Made by a program: the position numbers and the translations under genes. The notes beneath the pieces were generated by a model, which was given only the letters and a program-made list of their open reading frames with translations, had not been told where the DNA came from and searched no databases. 54,365 nt of DNA from Synechococcus sp. WH 7805 (GTDB taxonomy: Bacteria; Cyanobacteriota; Cyanobacteriia; PCC-6307; Cyanobiaceae): NCBI RefSeq assembly GCF_000153285.1, contig NZ_CH724168.1, positions 1,553,848 through 1,608,212 on the forward strand, in the 5' to 3' direction. Of the stretch, positions 47,180-54,365 are shown one piece after another. Position 1 is the first letter of the stretch; each line of letters starts with the position of its first letter.

Positions 47180-47872
47180 GTGGACGCCGACTTTCAGACG
47201 CGCTATGTGGCGGCCGAGCAGGCTTACGGAGCTGGAGATTTTCAGACGGCCCAGGCCATCACCAGCGAATTGATGGCAGAGCTGGAGCCGCTGATTGAGG
47301 CAGCTGAGGAACGAGATGCGGCGCTGGCCTGGCAAGCCTTCGTGGCCCTGCTCGCGGGCCATATCCAGCTCTATGGCCTGCAGCAAACGGATCAGGCCCG
47401 CGCTTTTTACAACCTGGTGCTTAACAGCCATCCCCCCGACACACTTCAGGAATTAGCGGAGCAGGGGCTCGAGCGCCTAGCGGAACAGACCACAACGCAG
47501 ACAATTCAAACTGCGGAATCGGAGACGGCTCAAACCTCACTGATCAGAGACCCCTTTCTGTCAGCACCATCGGATCTGACAAATGCACCGGATTTCCAAG
47601 CGCAGACAACTGCCACACCCTGGCTCGACACCAGCTCACCTGACGTCAAGGGAAGAGCTCCCGACCTGATTTCTGAGCCTGGAGGCCCACCACTCTCTCT
47701 CCCTGAGGAAGAAAAACATCTGGAAGAGAAAATTCTTGGAAAGGGAGAAAACCCCGACGAAGAAGCGATCCTTGAATCAGCGACTAACAAACCAGAATTG
47801 ATCTGCAGCACGCCCACTCCAGAAGGCCTGCTGCAGAAGCTGAAAGCTGGACGCTTGCGGGTCGACCTCTGA
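47180..47872 (+). CDS. Hypothetical protein with TPR-like N-terminal region
   Basis: This 230-residue protein has no named family that I recognise. The first 110 residues are helical and repeat-like (TRYVAAEQAYGAGDFQTAQA, WQAFVALLAGHIQLYGLQQT, ARAFYNLVLNSHPPDTLQEL), in the manner of tetratricopeptide repeats. A long Ser/Thr/Pro/Glu-rich linker follows, and the C-terminus is the short basic block PEGLLQKLKAGRLRVDL. GTG at 47180 is chosen because an earlier GTG at 47138 is inside tilS and adds residues without pattern. Closeness to tilS suggests co-transcription. Its stop is two bases from the convergent RNase J gene. Confidence 0.75.
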   Translation: MDADFQTRYVAAEQAYGAGDFQTAQAITSELMAELEPLIEAAEERDAALAWQAFVALLAGHIQLYGLQQTDQARAFYNLVLNSHPPDTLQELAEQGLERLAEQTTTQTIQTAESETAQTSLIRDPFLSAPSDLTNAPDFQAQTTATPWLDTSSPDVKGRAPDLISEPGGPPLSLPEEEKHLEEKILGKGENPDEEAILESATNKPELICSTPTPEGLLQKLKAGRLRVDL

Positions 47873-47874
47873 GA

Positions 47875-49914
47875 TCAAACCGCAGCCGAGCGGCGGCGGC
47901 GGGTGCGTCCAGCGGGCATCTCCTGATCAACGGATGCAGCGGCCGGGGCGGACACAGCTGTCGTCGCTGCAGCAGGAGCTGGTGCTGAAAGCACAGAGGT
48001 TGACGGGGATGCAGGCGTGGCAACCGGAGACTTGGCTACCCGCACGGGTGCCGTATCGCGATTACGACCACCGCCAGCTGCGGCGGCGTTGCGTCCACCA
48101 CCTCCATGGCCACCGCCACCATGGCGACCTCCGCGACCGCGGGGCGCCGGACGATTGTCAGGTTCGGCATCAGCCCGGCCCTTGTACACCGGAGTGCCAG
48201 CCGGAGCCGGCTGCACCAAGCAGAGAATCAAGGGTTCCACCTGCAGCTCACGCCGCATGCGGCGACTGAGGCCCACTTCCACTTCACGCTGCACGCCCAT
48301 CCAATCCACCTCGGGCGCTTTGCCGCCGGTATTGCGGGTGAGCTGCTTCCAGCGGTTCTCCAGCACCCAGTTGATTTCACGCTCGGTCCACAGCGACATC
48401 TTGCGGGCATCGGCTGTAGTCACAACACCGCGCAGATTCACCCGAGGGGGGGCCACCATCGCCCCATCGGTGCTGATCGCCGCCAGGATCGTAACGACAC
48501 CGTCTTCAGCGAGCTGCTGACGCTCCTTCAGCACCCGAGCGTCGACGATGCCATTGCGCGACTGATCCAGGAGCTCGATGCCGGCCTTCACCGGATCGCC
48601 CTTGCGCAGGGAATCTGGGGTGAGTTCCACCACATCACCGTTATCGATGATCAGGGTGTTGTCTTCAGGCACACCCATGGAATGCCCGGTGCGGGCATGA
48701 CGCACCAGCATGCGGTGCTCCCCGTGCACGGGCACGAAGAACTTCGGACGGGTGAGCGCCAGCATCAGCTTCTGGTCTTCCTGGAAGCCGTGGCCGGACA
48801 CGTGGATGCCCTCGCCTTTGCCGTACACCACCTTGGCGCCCAGCATCATCAGTCGGTCGATGGTGTTCACCACCGAGATGGTGTTTCCAGGAATGGGGCT
48901 GGCCGAGAAAATGATTGTGTCGGAGCTCTTCACCTTCACCTGAGGGTGATCGCCGCGAGAAATCCGGCTGAGTGCAGCCAGGGGCTCACCCTGGCTGCCG
49001 GTCATCAGCAGCAGGGTTTCCCGGTCGGGCACATCGTTGATCTGCTTGATCGGCACAAACAGCTCATCGGGGGCCCGCATGTAGCCCAGCTCGCGGGCCT
49101 TAGCGATCACATTCAGCATTGAGCGGCCCAGCAGGCCCACTTTGCGGCCGTTCTTGAGCGCAAGCTCAAGAATCATCGACACCCGGTGAATCGAGCTGGC
49201 GAAGGTGGTCACGATCACCCGACCCTCGGCATCAGCAATGTGGCGATCGAGATTCGGAAACACGGAGCGTTCAGGTGGGCAGAAGCCAGGCACCTCAGCG
49301 TTGGTGGAGTCACTGAACAGACAGAGCACCCCCTGATCACCGTGGTGAGCCAGGCGCGCCAAATCGAAGTGCTCACCATCCACGGGGGTGTGATCGAACT
49401 TGAAGTCACCCGTGAAGATGATCGTGCCCACCGGGGTGCTAATGGCCAGCGAGAAGCTGTCGGCCATGGAGTGGGTGTTGCGGATGAACTCCACGGAGAA
49501 GTGCTGGCCGACTTTCACCACATCCCGCGGACCCACGGTCTGCAGGGTGGTGCGGTCGGTGACGCCTGCCTCGTCCATTTTTCCGGTGAGCATCGACAGC
49601 GCCAGGCGCGGGCCATAGATCACCGGGATGTTGAAGTGCTTGAGGTGGTGCGCGATGCCACCGATATGGTCTTCGTGACCGTGGGTCACGATCATGCCGC
49701 GGATGCGCCTCTGGTTCTCGCGCAGAAAGCTGGTGTCCGGCAGCACCACGTTCACACCATGCATGCCGTCGCTGGGGAAGGCGAGGCCGGCATCCACCAA
49801 CATCAGGTCATCGCCGTACTCGAAGACGCAGGTGTTCTTGCCGATCTCATGCAGACCCCCGAGCGGAATCACGCGAAGGCAGGGTTGCTTGGCAGTGGCG
49901 GTGGAGGCGGTCAT
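47875..49914 (-). CDS. rnj: Ribonuclease J
   Basis: RNase J is a metallo-beta-lactamase/beta-CASP RNase with 5'-to-3' exonuclease and endonuclease action, central to cyanobacterial RNA turnover. The metal site is in GMIVTHGHEDHIGGIAHHL, with LPDTSFLREN before it, and DFKFDHTPVDG and LMTGSQGEPLAALSRI later. The beta-CASP domain continues with FSASPIPGNTISVVNTIDR and FVPVHGEHRMLVRHA. After about residue 570 the protein has a tail of about 110 residues with an Arg/Gly-rich block (PAPRGRGGRHGGGGHGGGGR) and then an Ala/Pro/Ser/Thr-rich stretch, likely disordered and RNA-binding. Confidence 0.95.
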   Translation of the reverse strand: MTASTATAKQPCLRVIPLGGLHEIGKNTCVFEYGDDLMLVDAGLAFPSDGMHGVNVVLPDTSFLRENQRRIRGMIVTHGHEDHIGGIAHHLKHFNIPVIYGPRLALSMLTGKMDEAGVTDRTTLQTVGPRDVVKVGQHFSVEFIRNTHSMADSFSLAISTPVGTIIFTGDFKFDHTPVDGEHFDLARLAHHGDQGVLCLFSDSTNAEVPGFCPPERSVFPNLDRHIADAEGRVIVTTFASSIHRVSMILELALKNGRKVGLLGRSMLNVIAKARELGYMRAPDELFVPIKQINDVPDRETLLLMTGSQGEPLAALSRISRGDHPQVKVKSSDTIIFSASPIPGNTISVVNTIDRLMMLGAKVVYGKGEGIHVSGHGFQEDQKLMLALTRPKFFVPVHGEHRMLVRHARTGHSMGVPEDNTLIIDNGDVVELTPDSLRKGDPVKAGIELLDQSRNGIVDARVLKERQQLAEDGVVTILAAISTDGAMVAPPRVNLRGVVTTADARKMSLWTEREINWVLENRWKQLTRNTGGKAPEVDWMGVQREVEVGLSRRMRRELQVEPLILCLVQPAPAGTPVYKGRADAEPDNRPAPRGRGGRHGGGGHGGGGRNAAAAGGGRNRDTAPVRVAKSPVATPASPSTSVLSAPAPAAATTAVSAPAAASVDQEMPAGRTRRRRSAAV

Positions 49915-49982
49915 GGATTCAGTTCAGAAAAGGGAAGAAATCAATGGAGATGGCGCGCGCAGCGCTGTCAGCAGCCGTGGCG

Positions 49983-50891
49983 TCAGGTCGGACGCAGGGC
50001 AGCGAGGGTGTCGGAGAGGGCAGCGCGCATCGCGGGATCGAGGGGAAGAAGGGGACAACGGGGAGAACCCACCGGCCAGCCGCTCAGCTCGAGCGCTGCT
50101 TTCACCGGAATGGGATTGGTGGTGGCGAACAAAGCCTTGAACAGGGGGATCAATTGTTCGTGATGGCCGAGCGCGACAGCGGGCTGACCACTCAGATAGG
50201 CCTCCACCATGGCGCGCATCCGGCGGCCCACCAGATGGCTGGCCACACTCACCACACCCACGGCACCCACCGACAACATGGGCAACAGCAGACCGTCGTC
50301 ACCGCTGTAGATCGCCAGTCGCGCACCGCAGGCCAGACGTAGCGCCGTGACTTCTTCAGTGGAGCCGCTGGCAGCCTTGAAACTGACAACGTTGCTGCAA
50401 TCCATCAGGCGCGCAACGGTGGCAGGCTCGATGGAGCAACCCGTTCGACCGGGGATGTTGTAAAGCATCAGCGGAAGCTCGGGAGTGGCCTCGGCGATGG
50501 CACGGAAATGAGCCTCCAGGCCTTCCTGGGGAGGCTTGTTGTAGTAAGGCACCACAACCAGAGCCCCATCGGCACCAGCCGCAGCCGCCTCACAGGTGGC
50601 CTTTACGGCTTCCTGGGTGCAGTTACTGCCTGTGCCTGCGAGCACAGAAACCCCGGGGCCAACGGCTTGACGCACAGCCTCCAGCAACTGGACCTGTTCA
50701 CCCCAGCTGAGTGTGGGGGATTCACCGGTGGTACCGCACACCACGAGACCATCCGACCCCTCATCCACAAGATGACGTGCCAGACGTCCGGCAAGGGCAA
50801 GATCCACCGCTCCCTCTGCATCGAACGGGGTCACCATGGCCGTCAGCAAACGGCCAAAGGGGGTGGGAGAGAGTTCTGCGGCAGGGCTCAT
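49983..50891 (-). CDS. dapA: 4-hydroxy-tetrahydrodipicolinate synthase
   Basis: DapA joins aspartate semialdehyde and pyruvate in the first step committed to lysine and diaminopimelate. The TIM-barrel motifs are [37 protein letters not shown], the catalytic tyrosine of [14 protein letters not shown], and the Schiff-base lysine in [14 protein letters not shown]. Length is 302 residues. It starts six bases after the asd stop, so the two genes are co-transcribed, feeding the product of Asd directly into DapA. RNase J follows after 68 bases. Confidence 0.97.
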   Translation of the reverse strand: MSPAAELSPTPFGRLLTAMVTPFDAEGAVDLALAGRLARHLVDEGSDGLVVCGTTGESPTLSWGEQVQLLEAVRQAVGPGVSVLAGTGSNCTQEAVKATCEAAAAGADGALVVVPYYNKPPQEGLEAHFRAIAEATPELPLMLYNIPGRTGCSIEPATVARLMDCSNVVSFKAASGSTEEVTALRLACGARLAIYSGDDGLLLPMLSVGAVGVVSVASHLVGRRMRAMVEAYLSGQPAVALGHHEQLIPLFKALFATTNPIPVKAALELSGWPVGSPRCPLLPLDPAMRAALSDTLAALRPT

Positions 50892-50897
50892 AACGAT

Positions 50898-51926
50898 TCA
50901 GGCGGGTAGCAGCAGTTCGGCGATCTGGATGGCGTTGAGAGCAGCCCCCTTGCGGATTTGATCCCCACAAAGCCAGAACTCGAGAGCCTTGGGCTCGCTG
51001 ATGTCTTCACGCACACGGCCCACCATCACGGGATCTCGGCCGGCTACATCCGTGGGCATCGGGAAGCGATTTGCAGCGGAATCCTCCATCAGCTGCACCC
51101 CCGGAGCTGCAGCGAGCAGATCTCGGGCTTCCTGGACAGGGAAAGGGGCATCGAACTCCACATTCACAGCTTCCGAATGAGCCCGAAGCACGGGCACTCG
51201 CACACAGGTGGCCGTAAAGCGCAGATCCGGCAATCCCATGATCTTGCGTGTCTCGTTCACCATCTTCATTTCTTCCTCGCAGTAGCTGTTCGCCTGAAGC
51301 GGTGAATTGTGAAGAAACAGGTTGAAAGCAAGGGAATGGGGAAGCACTGCGGGGATGGGTGTCGTCCCAGCGAGCACTTGATGGGAGTGCGTCTTCAGCT
51401 CTTCCATGGCCTGGGCCCCCGCACCACTGGCGGACTGGTACGTGCTCACCACCACGCGACGCAGCGCCCGTCGGGCCGCCAGAGGTGCCAAAGCCAGGGT
51501 GAGCAGGATCGTGGTGCAGTTGGGATTGGCGATCACACCCCGATGCTTGAACGCCTCCTCCGGGTTCACTTCAGGCACCACCAGGGGGACGTCGTCATCC
51601 ATGCGGAAAGCACTGGAGTTGTCCACCATCACGGCCCCTGCTGCCACGATCGCATCACGCCAATGCCGCGACACGGAACCACCGGCCGAAGCCAGCACGA
51701 GATCCACACCCTCGAAAGCGGACTCGCGGACCTCCTGAACCGTCAGATCCTGACCGTTCCACGAGCAGCGGGTTCCTGCAGAGCGGGCTGAGGCAAGCAG
51801 GCGGAGTTCCTCGACAGGGAAACGACGCTCATTCAGCAATTGGAGAAGTTCCTGACCCACTGCTCCGCTCGCACCAAGAATGGCCACCGTGAGAGGTCGA
51901 TTCGGCAGTGAGGCGGCAGTGGACAA
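50898..51926 (-). CDS. asd: Aspartate-semialdehyde dehydrogenase
   Basis: Asd reduces aspartyl phosphate (made by LysC) to aspartate semialdehyde. The NADP loop is VAILGASGAVGQELLQLLNE, the catalytic cysteine is in VIANPNCTTILLTLALAP, and the substrate arginine/histidine region includes ATCVRVPVLRAHSEAVNVEF. The C-terminus WLCGDQIRKGAALNAIQIAE is characteristic. At 342 residues it is complete. It is the first gene of the asd-dapA-rnj run and divergent from tig. Confidence 0.97.
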   Translation of the reverse strand: MSTAASLPNRPLTVAILGASGAVGQELLQLLNERRFPVEELRLLASARSAGTRCSWNGQDLTVQEVRESAFEGVDLVLASAGGSVSRHWRDAIVAAGAVMVDNSSAFRMDDDVPLVVPEVNPEEAFKHRGVIANPNCTTILLTLALAPLAARRALRRVVVSTYQSASGAGAQAMEELKTHSHQVLAGTTPIPAVLPHSLAFNLFLHNSPLQANSYCEEEMKMVNETRKIMGLPDLRFTATCVRVPVLRAHSEAVNVEFDAPFPVQEARDLLAAAPGVQLMEDSAANRFPMPTDVAGRDPVMVGRVREDISEPKALEFWLCGDQIRKGAALNAIQIAELLLPA

Positions 51927-52089
51927 GTGGACGCGTATCGAAACAATTGAATCCAGCGATTCATCGCCGGGTGATTCAGCACCGCCTGAGCGGACTTGCA
52001 GCTTTTGCTGATCGTTCTGTCAGCTTACGCGGCAGGGCATGGTCAGGCACTTATTTAAGGTATTGGGCTGCTTGTACTGCGACCCGCCA

Positions 52090-53526
52090 ATGAGTGCCGC
52101 CAGCCTGAAGGTCACCACCGCTTCCCGACCCGGCAGCCGCCTGGCCGTGGAGATGGCCGTTCCAGCGGAACGGAGTCAGGCAAGCTACGAGGAAGCGATC
52201 AATCGCCTGAGCCGCAGCGTGAACCTGCCCGGCTTCCGCAAGGGGAAAGTACCCCGCACGGTTCTGGTTCAGCAGCTCGGCGCCCTGCGCATCCGAGCCA
52301 CAGCCCTGGAAACGTTGGTGGAAAGCATCTGGCGTGATGCCCTTGCCCAGGAAACGATCGAAGCCCTAGGCCAACCGGAACTGAGCGGCGGTTTCGAGGA
52401 GCTGCTGGACACCTTCAAGCCCGGTGAAGCCCTCACCGTGACGATGGAAACCGATGTGGCGCCGTCACCAAAGCTCAAGAGCACAAAGGGGCTGAAGGCG
52501 GAAGCGGAAAGCGTTGCCTTCGATGCCGCCAAGGTGGACGAGATGCTGGAACAGTCCCGCCGGCAACTGGCCACGGTGGTGCCTGTGGAAGGTCGCAAGG
52601 CTGAAAAGGGTGATATCGCCGTGGTGGGCTTCAAGGGCACCTACAGCGACGATGGCAGCGAGATCGAAGGCGGCAGTGCCGACTCGATGGATGTGGATCT
52701 CGAGCACGGCCGCATGATTCCCGGCTTCGTTGAAGGCGTCGTGGGGATGGCCGTGGGCGACAGCAAAACCGTGGACTGCACCTTTCCCGAGGATTACCCC
52801 AAGGAGGATGCCCGCGGCCGCAAGGCCAGCTTCGCCATCGAGCTCAAGGATCTCAAGACCCGCGAACTGCCCGAGCTGGATGACGCCTTCGCCAAGCAGG
52901 CCAGCGAACAGGAGACCCTGGCTGATCTGCGCAGCGACCTGGAGCAGCGGTTGAAAGATGACGCCGAGCGTCGCTCCCGCAGCAACCGTCACGACGCCCT
53001 CCTCGCGGCTCTGGTGGAGCAGCTCGAAGTGGAACTGCCTGAAAGCCTGATTCAACAGGAAGTGCGCAACCTTGTGGAACAGACGGCCGGCCAGTTCGCC
53101 CAACAGGGGATGGATGTGCAGTCCCTGTTCACCCCCGAATTGGTGCGCAATCTGATGGAGTCCTCCCGGCCTGAAGCCGAAGAACGCCTGCGCCGCAGCC
53201 TCGCCCTCACTGCTTTGGCTGAAAGCGAGAAGCTCAGCGTGGATGACACGGAGCTCAACACCAAGCTCAAGGAGGTGAAAGGCCAGCTCTCCGGTGAGCG
53301 AAACATCGACCCTGAACGTCTGCGTCAGGCCGTTCTCGACGATCTGCTTCAGGAGAAGCTCCTGGGATGGCTGGAAGAGAACAGCACAATCACCGAAAAA
53401 GCGGCAGAACCCGAAACAGCGGAACCCAAAGACAGCAAGCCATCAGCCGCCAAAAAAAGCGCCAGCAAAACCAAGACCAGCAAGGCAAAAACGGCAAAAG
53501 CCGACAGTGAAAACGCCGAATCCTGA
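52090..53526 (+). CDS. tig: Trigger factor
   Basis: Trigger factor is the ribosome-bound chaperone and prolyl isomerase. The ribosome-binding signature is [12 protein letters not shown] near residue 40, the FKBP domain spans about residues 160-250 ([20 protein letters not shown] and [20 protein letters not shown]), and the C-terminal chaperone arms follow. The last 40 residues are Lys/Ala/Ser-rich ([19 protein letters not shown]), an added basic tail. ATG at 52090 ([14 protein letters not shown]) is taken as the start, since the open frame to 52039 adds 17 non-conserved residues. The 163-base gap to divergent asd holds a TTATTTAAGG segment near 52051 that may be promoter sequence. Confidence 0.96.
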   Translation: MSAASLKVTTASRPGSRLAVEMAVPAERSQASYEEAINRLSRSVNLPGFRKGKVPRTVLVQQLGALRIRATALETLVESIWRDALAQETIEALGQPELSGGFEELLDTFKPGEALTVTMETDVAPSPKLKSTKGLKAEAESVAFDAAKVDEMLEQSRRQLATVVPVEGRKAEKGDIAVVGFKGTYSDDGSEIEGGSADSMDVDLEHGRMIPGFVEGVVGMAVGDSKTVDCTFPEDYPKEDARGRKASFAIELKDLKTRELPELDDAFAKQASEQETLADLRSDLEQRLKDDAERRSRSNRHDALLAALVEQLEVELPESLIQQEVRNLVEQTAGQFAQQGMDVQSLFTPELVRNLMESSRPEAEERLRRSLALTALAESEKLSVDDTELNTKLKEVKGQLSGERNIDPERLRQAVLDDLLQEKLLGWLEENSTITEKAAEPETAEPKDSKPSAAKKSASKTKTSKAKTAKADSENAES

Positions 53527-53572
53527 TCGGCGCCCATAGATTGCAAATCAAGAACAGCCCGCCAGTCGCCGC

Positions 53573-54262
53573 GTGATCGACGCCCTTACTTCCCATCCCA
53601 TTCAGAACCGCTGGCGGGGCACTCAGCCCATGTCGGTCCATCCACAGGCTGCACCGGGTGTGCTTCCAACAGTGGTTGAACAGTCCGGCCGCGGTGACCG
53701 GGCCTTCGACATCTACTCACGCTTGTTGCGTGAGCGGATCATCTTCCTCGGCACCGGCGTCGACGATGCCGTGGCTGATGCCCTAGTGGCTCAGTTGCTC
53801 TTCCTCGAAGCAGAGGATCCTGAGAAAGACATCCAGGTGTACATCAACTCCCCAGGCGGATCGGTGACGGCCGGCTTGGCGATCTACGACACGATGCAGC
53901 AGGTGGCTCCTGATGTGGTGACCATTTGTTATGGCTTGGCCGCCTCCATGGGCGCCTTTCTCCTCTCAGGGGGTACCAAGGGCAAACGCCTGGCCTTGCC
54001 TAACGCAAGAATCATGATCCACCAGCCCATGGGAGGAGCCCAAGGGCAGGCCGTGGACATCGAAATCCAAGCCAAGGAAATTTTGTTTCTGAAAGAAACG
54101 CTCAATGGCCTAATGGCAGAGCACACGGGCCAACCGCTCGACAAAATCGCCGAAGACACTGATCGTGACTACTTTTTGTCCCCCTCCGAAGCAGTTGATT
54201 ACGGCCTGATCGACAGGGTGGTGGACAGTTTGAAGGACGGAGGAATCATTACGGGGGGCTGA
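53573..54262 (+). CDS. clpP: ATP-dependent Clp protease proteolytic subunit
   Basis: ClpP forms the proteolytic barrel fed by ClpX or ClpC. The 229 residues include [36 protein letters not shown], the catalytic serine in [13 protein letters not shown], the histidine in [14 protein letters not shown], and the Asp of [19 protein letters not shown]. The GTG at 53573 ([16 protein letters not shown]) is preferred over ATG at 53630 because the HPIQNRW leader is conserved among picocyanobacterial ClpP proteins as I recall them. It follows tig by 46 bases. Confidence 0.95.
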   Translation: MIDALTSHPIQNRWRGTQPMSVHPQAAPGVLPTVVEQSGRGDRAFDIYSRLLRERIIFLGTGVDDAVADALVAQLLFLEAEDPEKDIQVYINSPGGSVTAGLAIYDTMQQVAPDVVTICYGLAASMGAFLLSGGTKGKRLALPNARIMIHQPMGGAQGQAVDIEIQAKEILFLKETLNGLMAEHTGQPLDKIAEDTDRDYFLSPSEAVDYGLIDRVVDSLKDGGIITGG

Positions 54263-54350
54263 CATTGCTCTGTTCCGCCGCGATCCTTAGTGTTCCGAGC
54301 GATGACCCATCGAACGGGTTCCCTGTACTGACTGATCTGCGAAGCGCCCG

Positions 54351-54365
54351 ATGGCCAAATTCGAC
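54351..54365 (+). CDS. clpX: Start of clpX (ATP-dependent Clp protease ATPase), cut by the window edge
   Basis: Only five codons are visible, reading MAKFD, the usual first residues of cyanobacterial ClpX. The position after tig and clpP matches the standard tig-clpP-clpX order. Identity rests mainly on that order. Confidence 0.6.

Overview
The window is a stretch of chromosome from a unicellular marine picocyanobacterium of the Synechococcus/Cyanobium group. Three things point there: psbZ (photosystem II), cyanobacterial-type housekeeping proteins (a 600-residue aspartate kinase with four ACT domains, SecA without the zinc tail, an RpoD-like group 2 sigma factor, Ycf23/DUF561), and a tight gene order with high-GC codon use. 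The organism is inferred from gene content; no rRNA is present.

Layout. 1-5.1 kb: end of an RND efflux permease, an alpha/beta hydrolase and a phosphoribosyltransferase-like protein. 5.1-9.1 kb: a sigma factor, MgtE, glutathione peroxidase and two tandem fluoride channels (crcB). 9.1-13.1 kb: an SH3-like secreted protein, gyrB, miaA, infC. 13.1-19.7 kb: dienelactone hydrolase, a frameshifted GntR regulator, cysE, a sulfotransferase and secA. 19.7-32 kb: a variable, AT-richer region with a broken extracellular 5'-nucleotidase/DUF4114 gene, a secA remnant, a decayed family 2 glycosyltransferase, and a surface-polysaccharide cluster (three GT4-type glycosyltransferases, a Wzm/Wzt-like ABC exporter, a polyprenyl-phosphate sugar transferase). 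32-39 kb: amidase, GNAT acetyltransferase, tRNA-Gly, ribH, psbZ, mutS, cobH and holA. 39-42.7 kb: lysC flanked by two AT-rich singletons, a TupA-like ATP-grasp protein and a sulfotransferase-like protein. 42.7-54.4 kb: uvrB, a holin-like membrane protein, DUF561, tilS, a hypothetical protein, RNase J, dapA, asd, tig, clpP and the first codons of clpX.

How genes work together. lysC, asd and dapA give the first two steps to aspartate semialdehyde and the first committed step to lysine. tig-clpP-clpX is the usual chaperone/protease run. The ABC exporter, glycosyltransferases and initiating sugar transferase would build and export a cell-surface glycan, with the sulfotransferases and ATP-grasp protein as possible decorators (inference). 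Many junctions use TGATG or ATGGCTGA overlaps, implying translational coupling, and several convergent pairs overlap at their stop codons.

The most unusual signals are single-base frameshifts in otherwise good genes (RND permease, GntR regulator, twice in the nucleotidase including a G8 tract, and at least twice in the GT2 gene), and a diverged fragment of secA about 3.7 kb from the intact gene. The frameshifts lie in or beside short homopolymers, so sequencing error must be excluded before reading them as biology. I did not find a CRISPR array, an insertion sequence, a prophage or a complete known defence operon.
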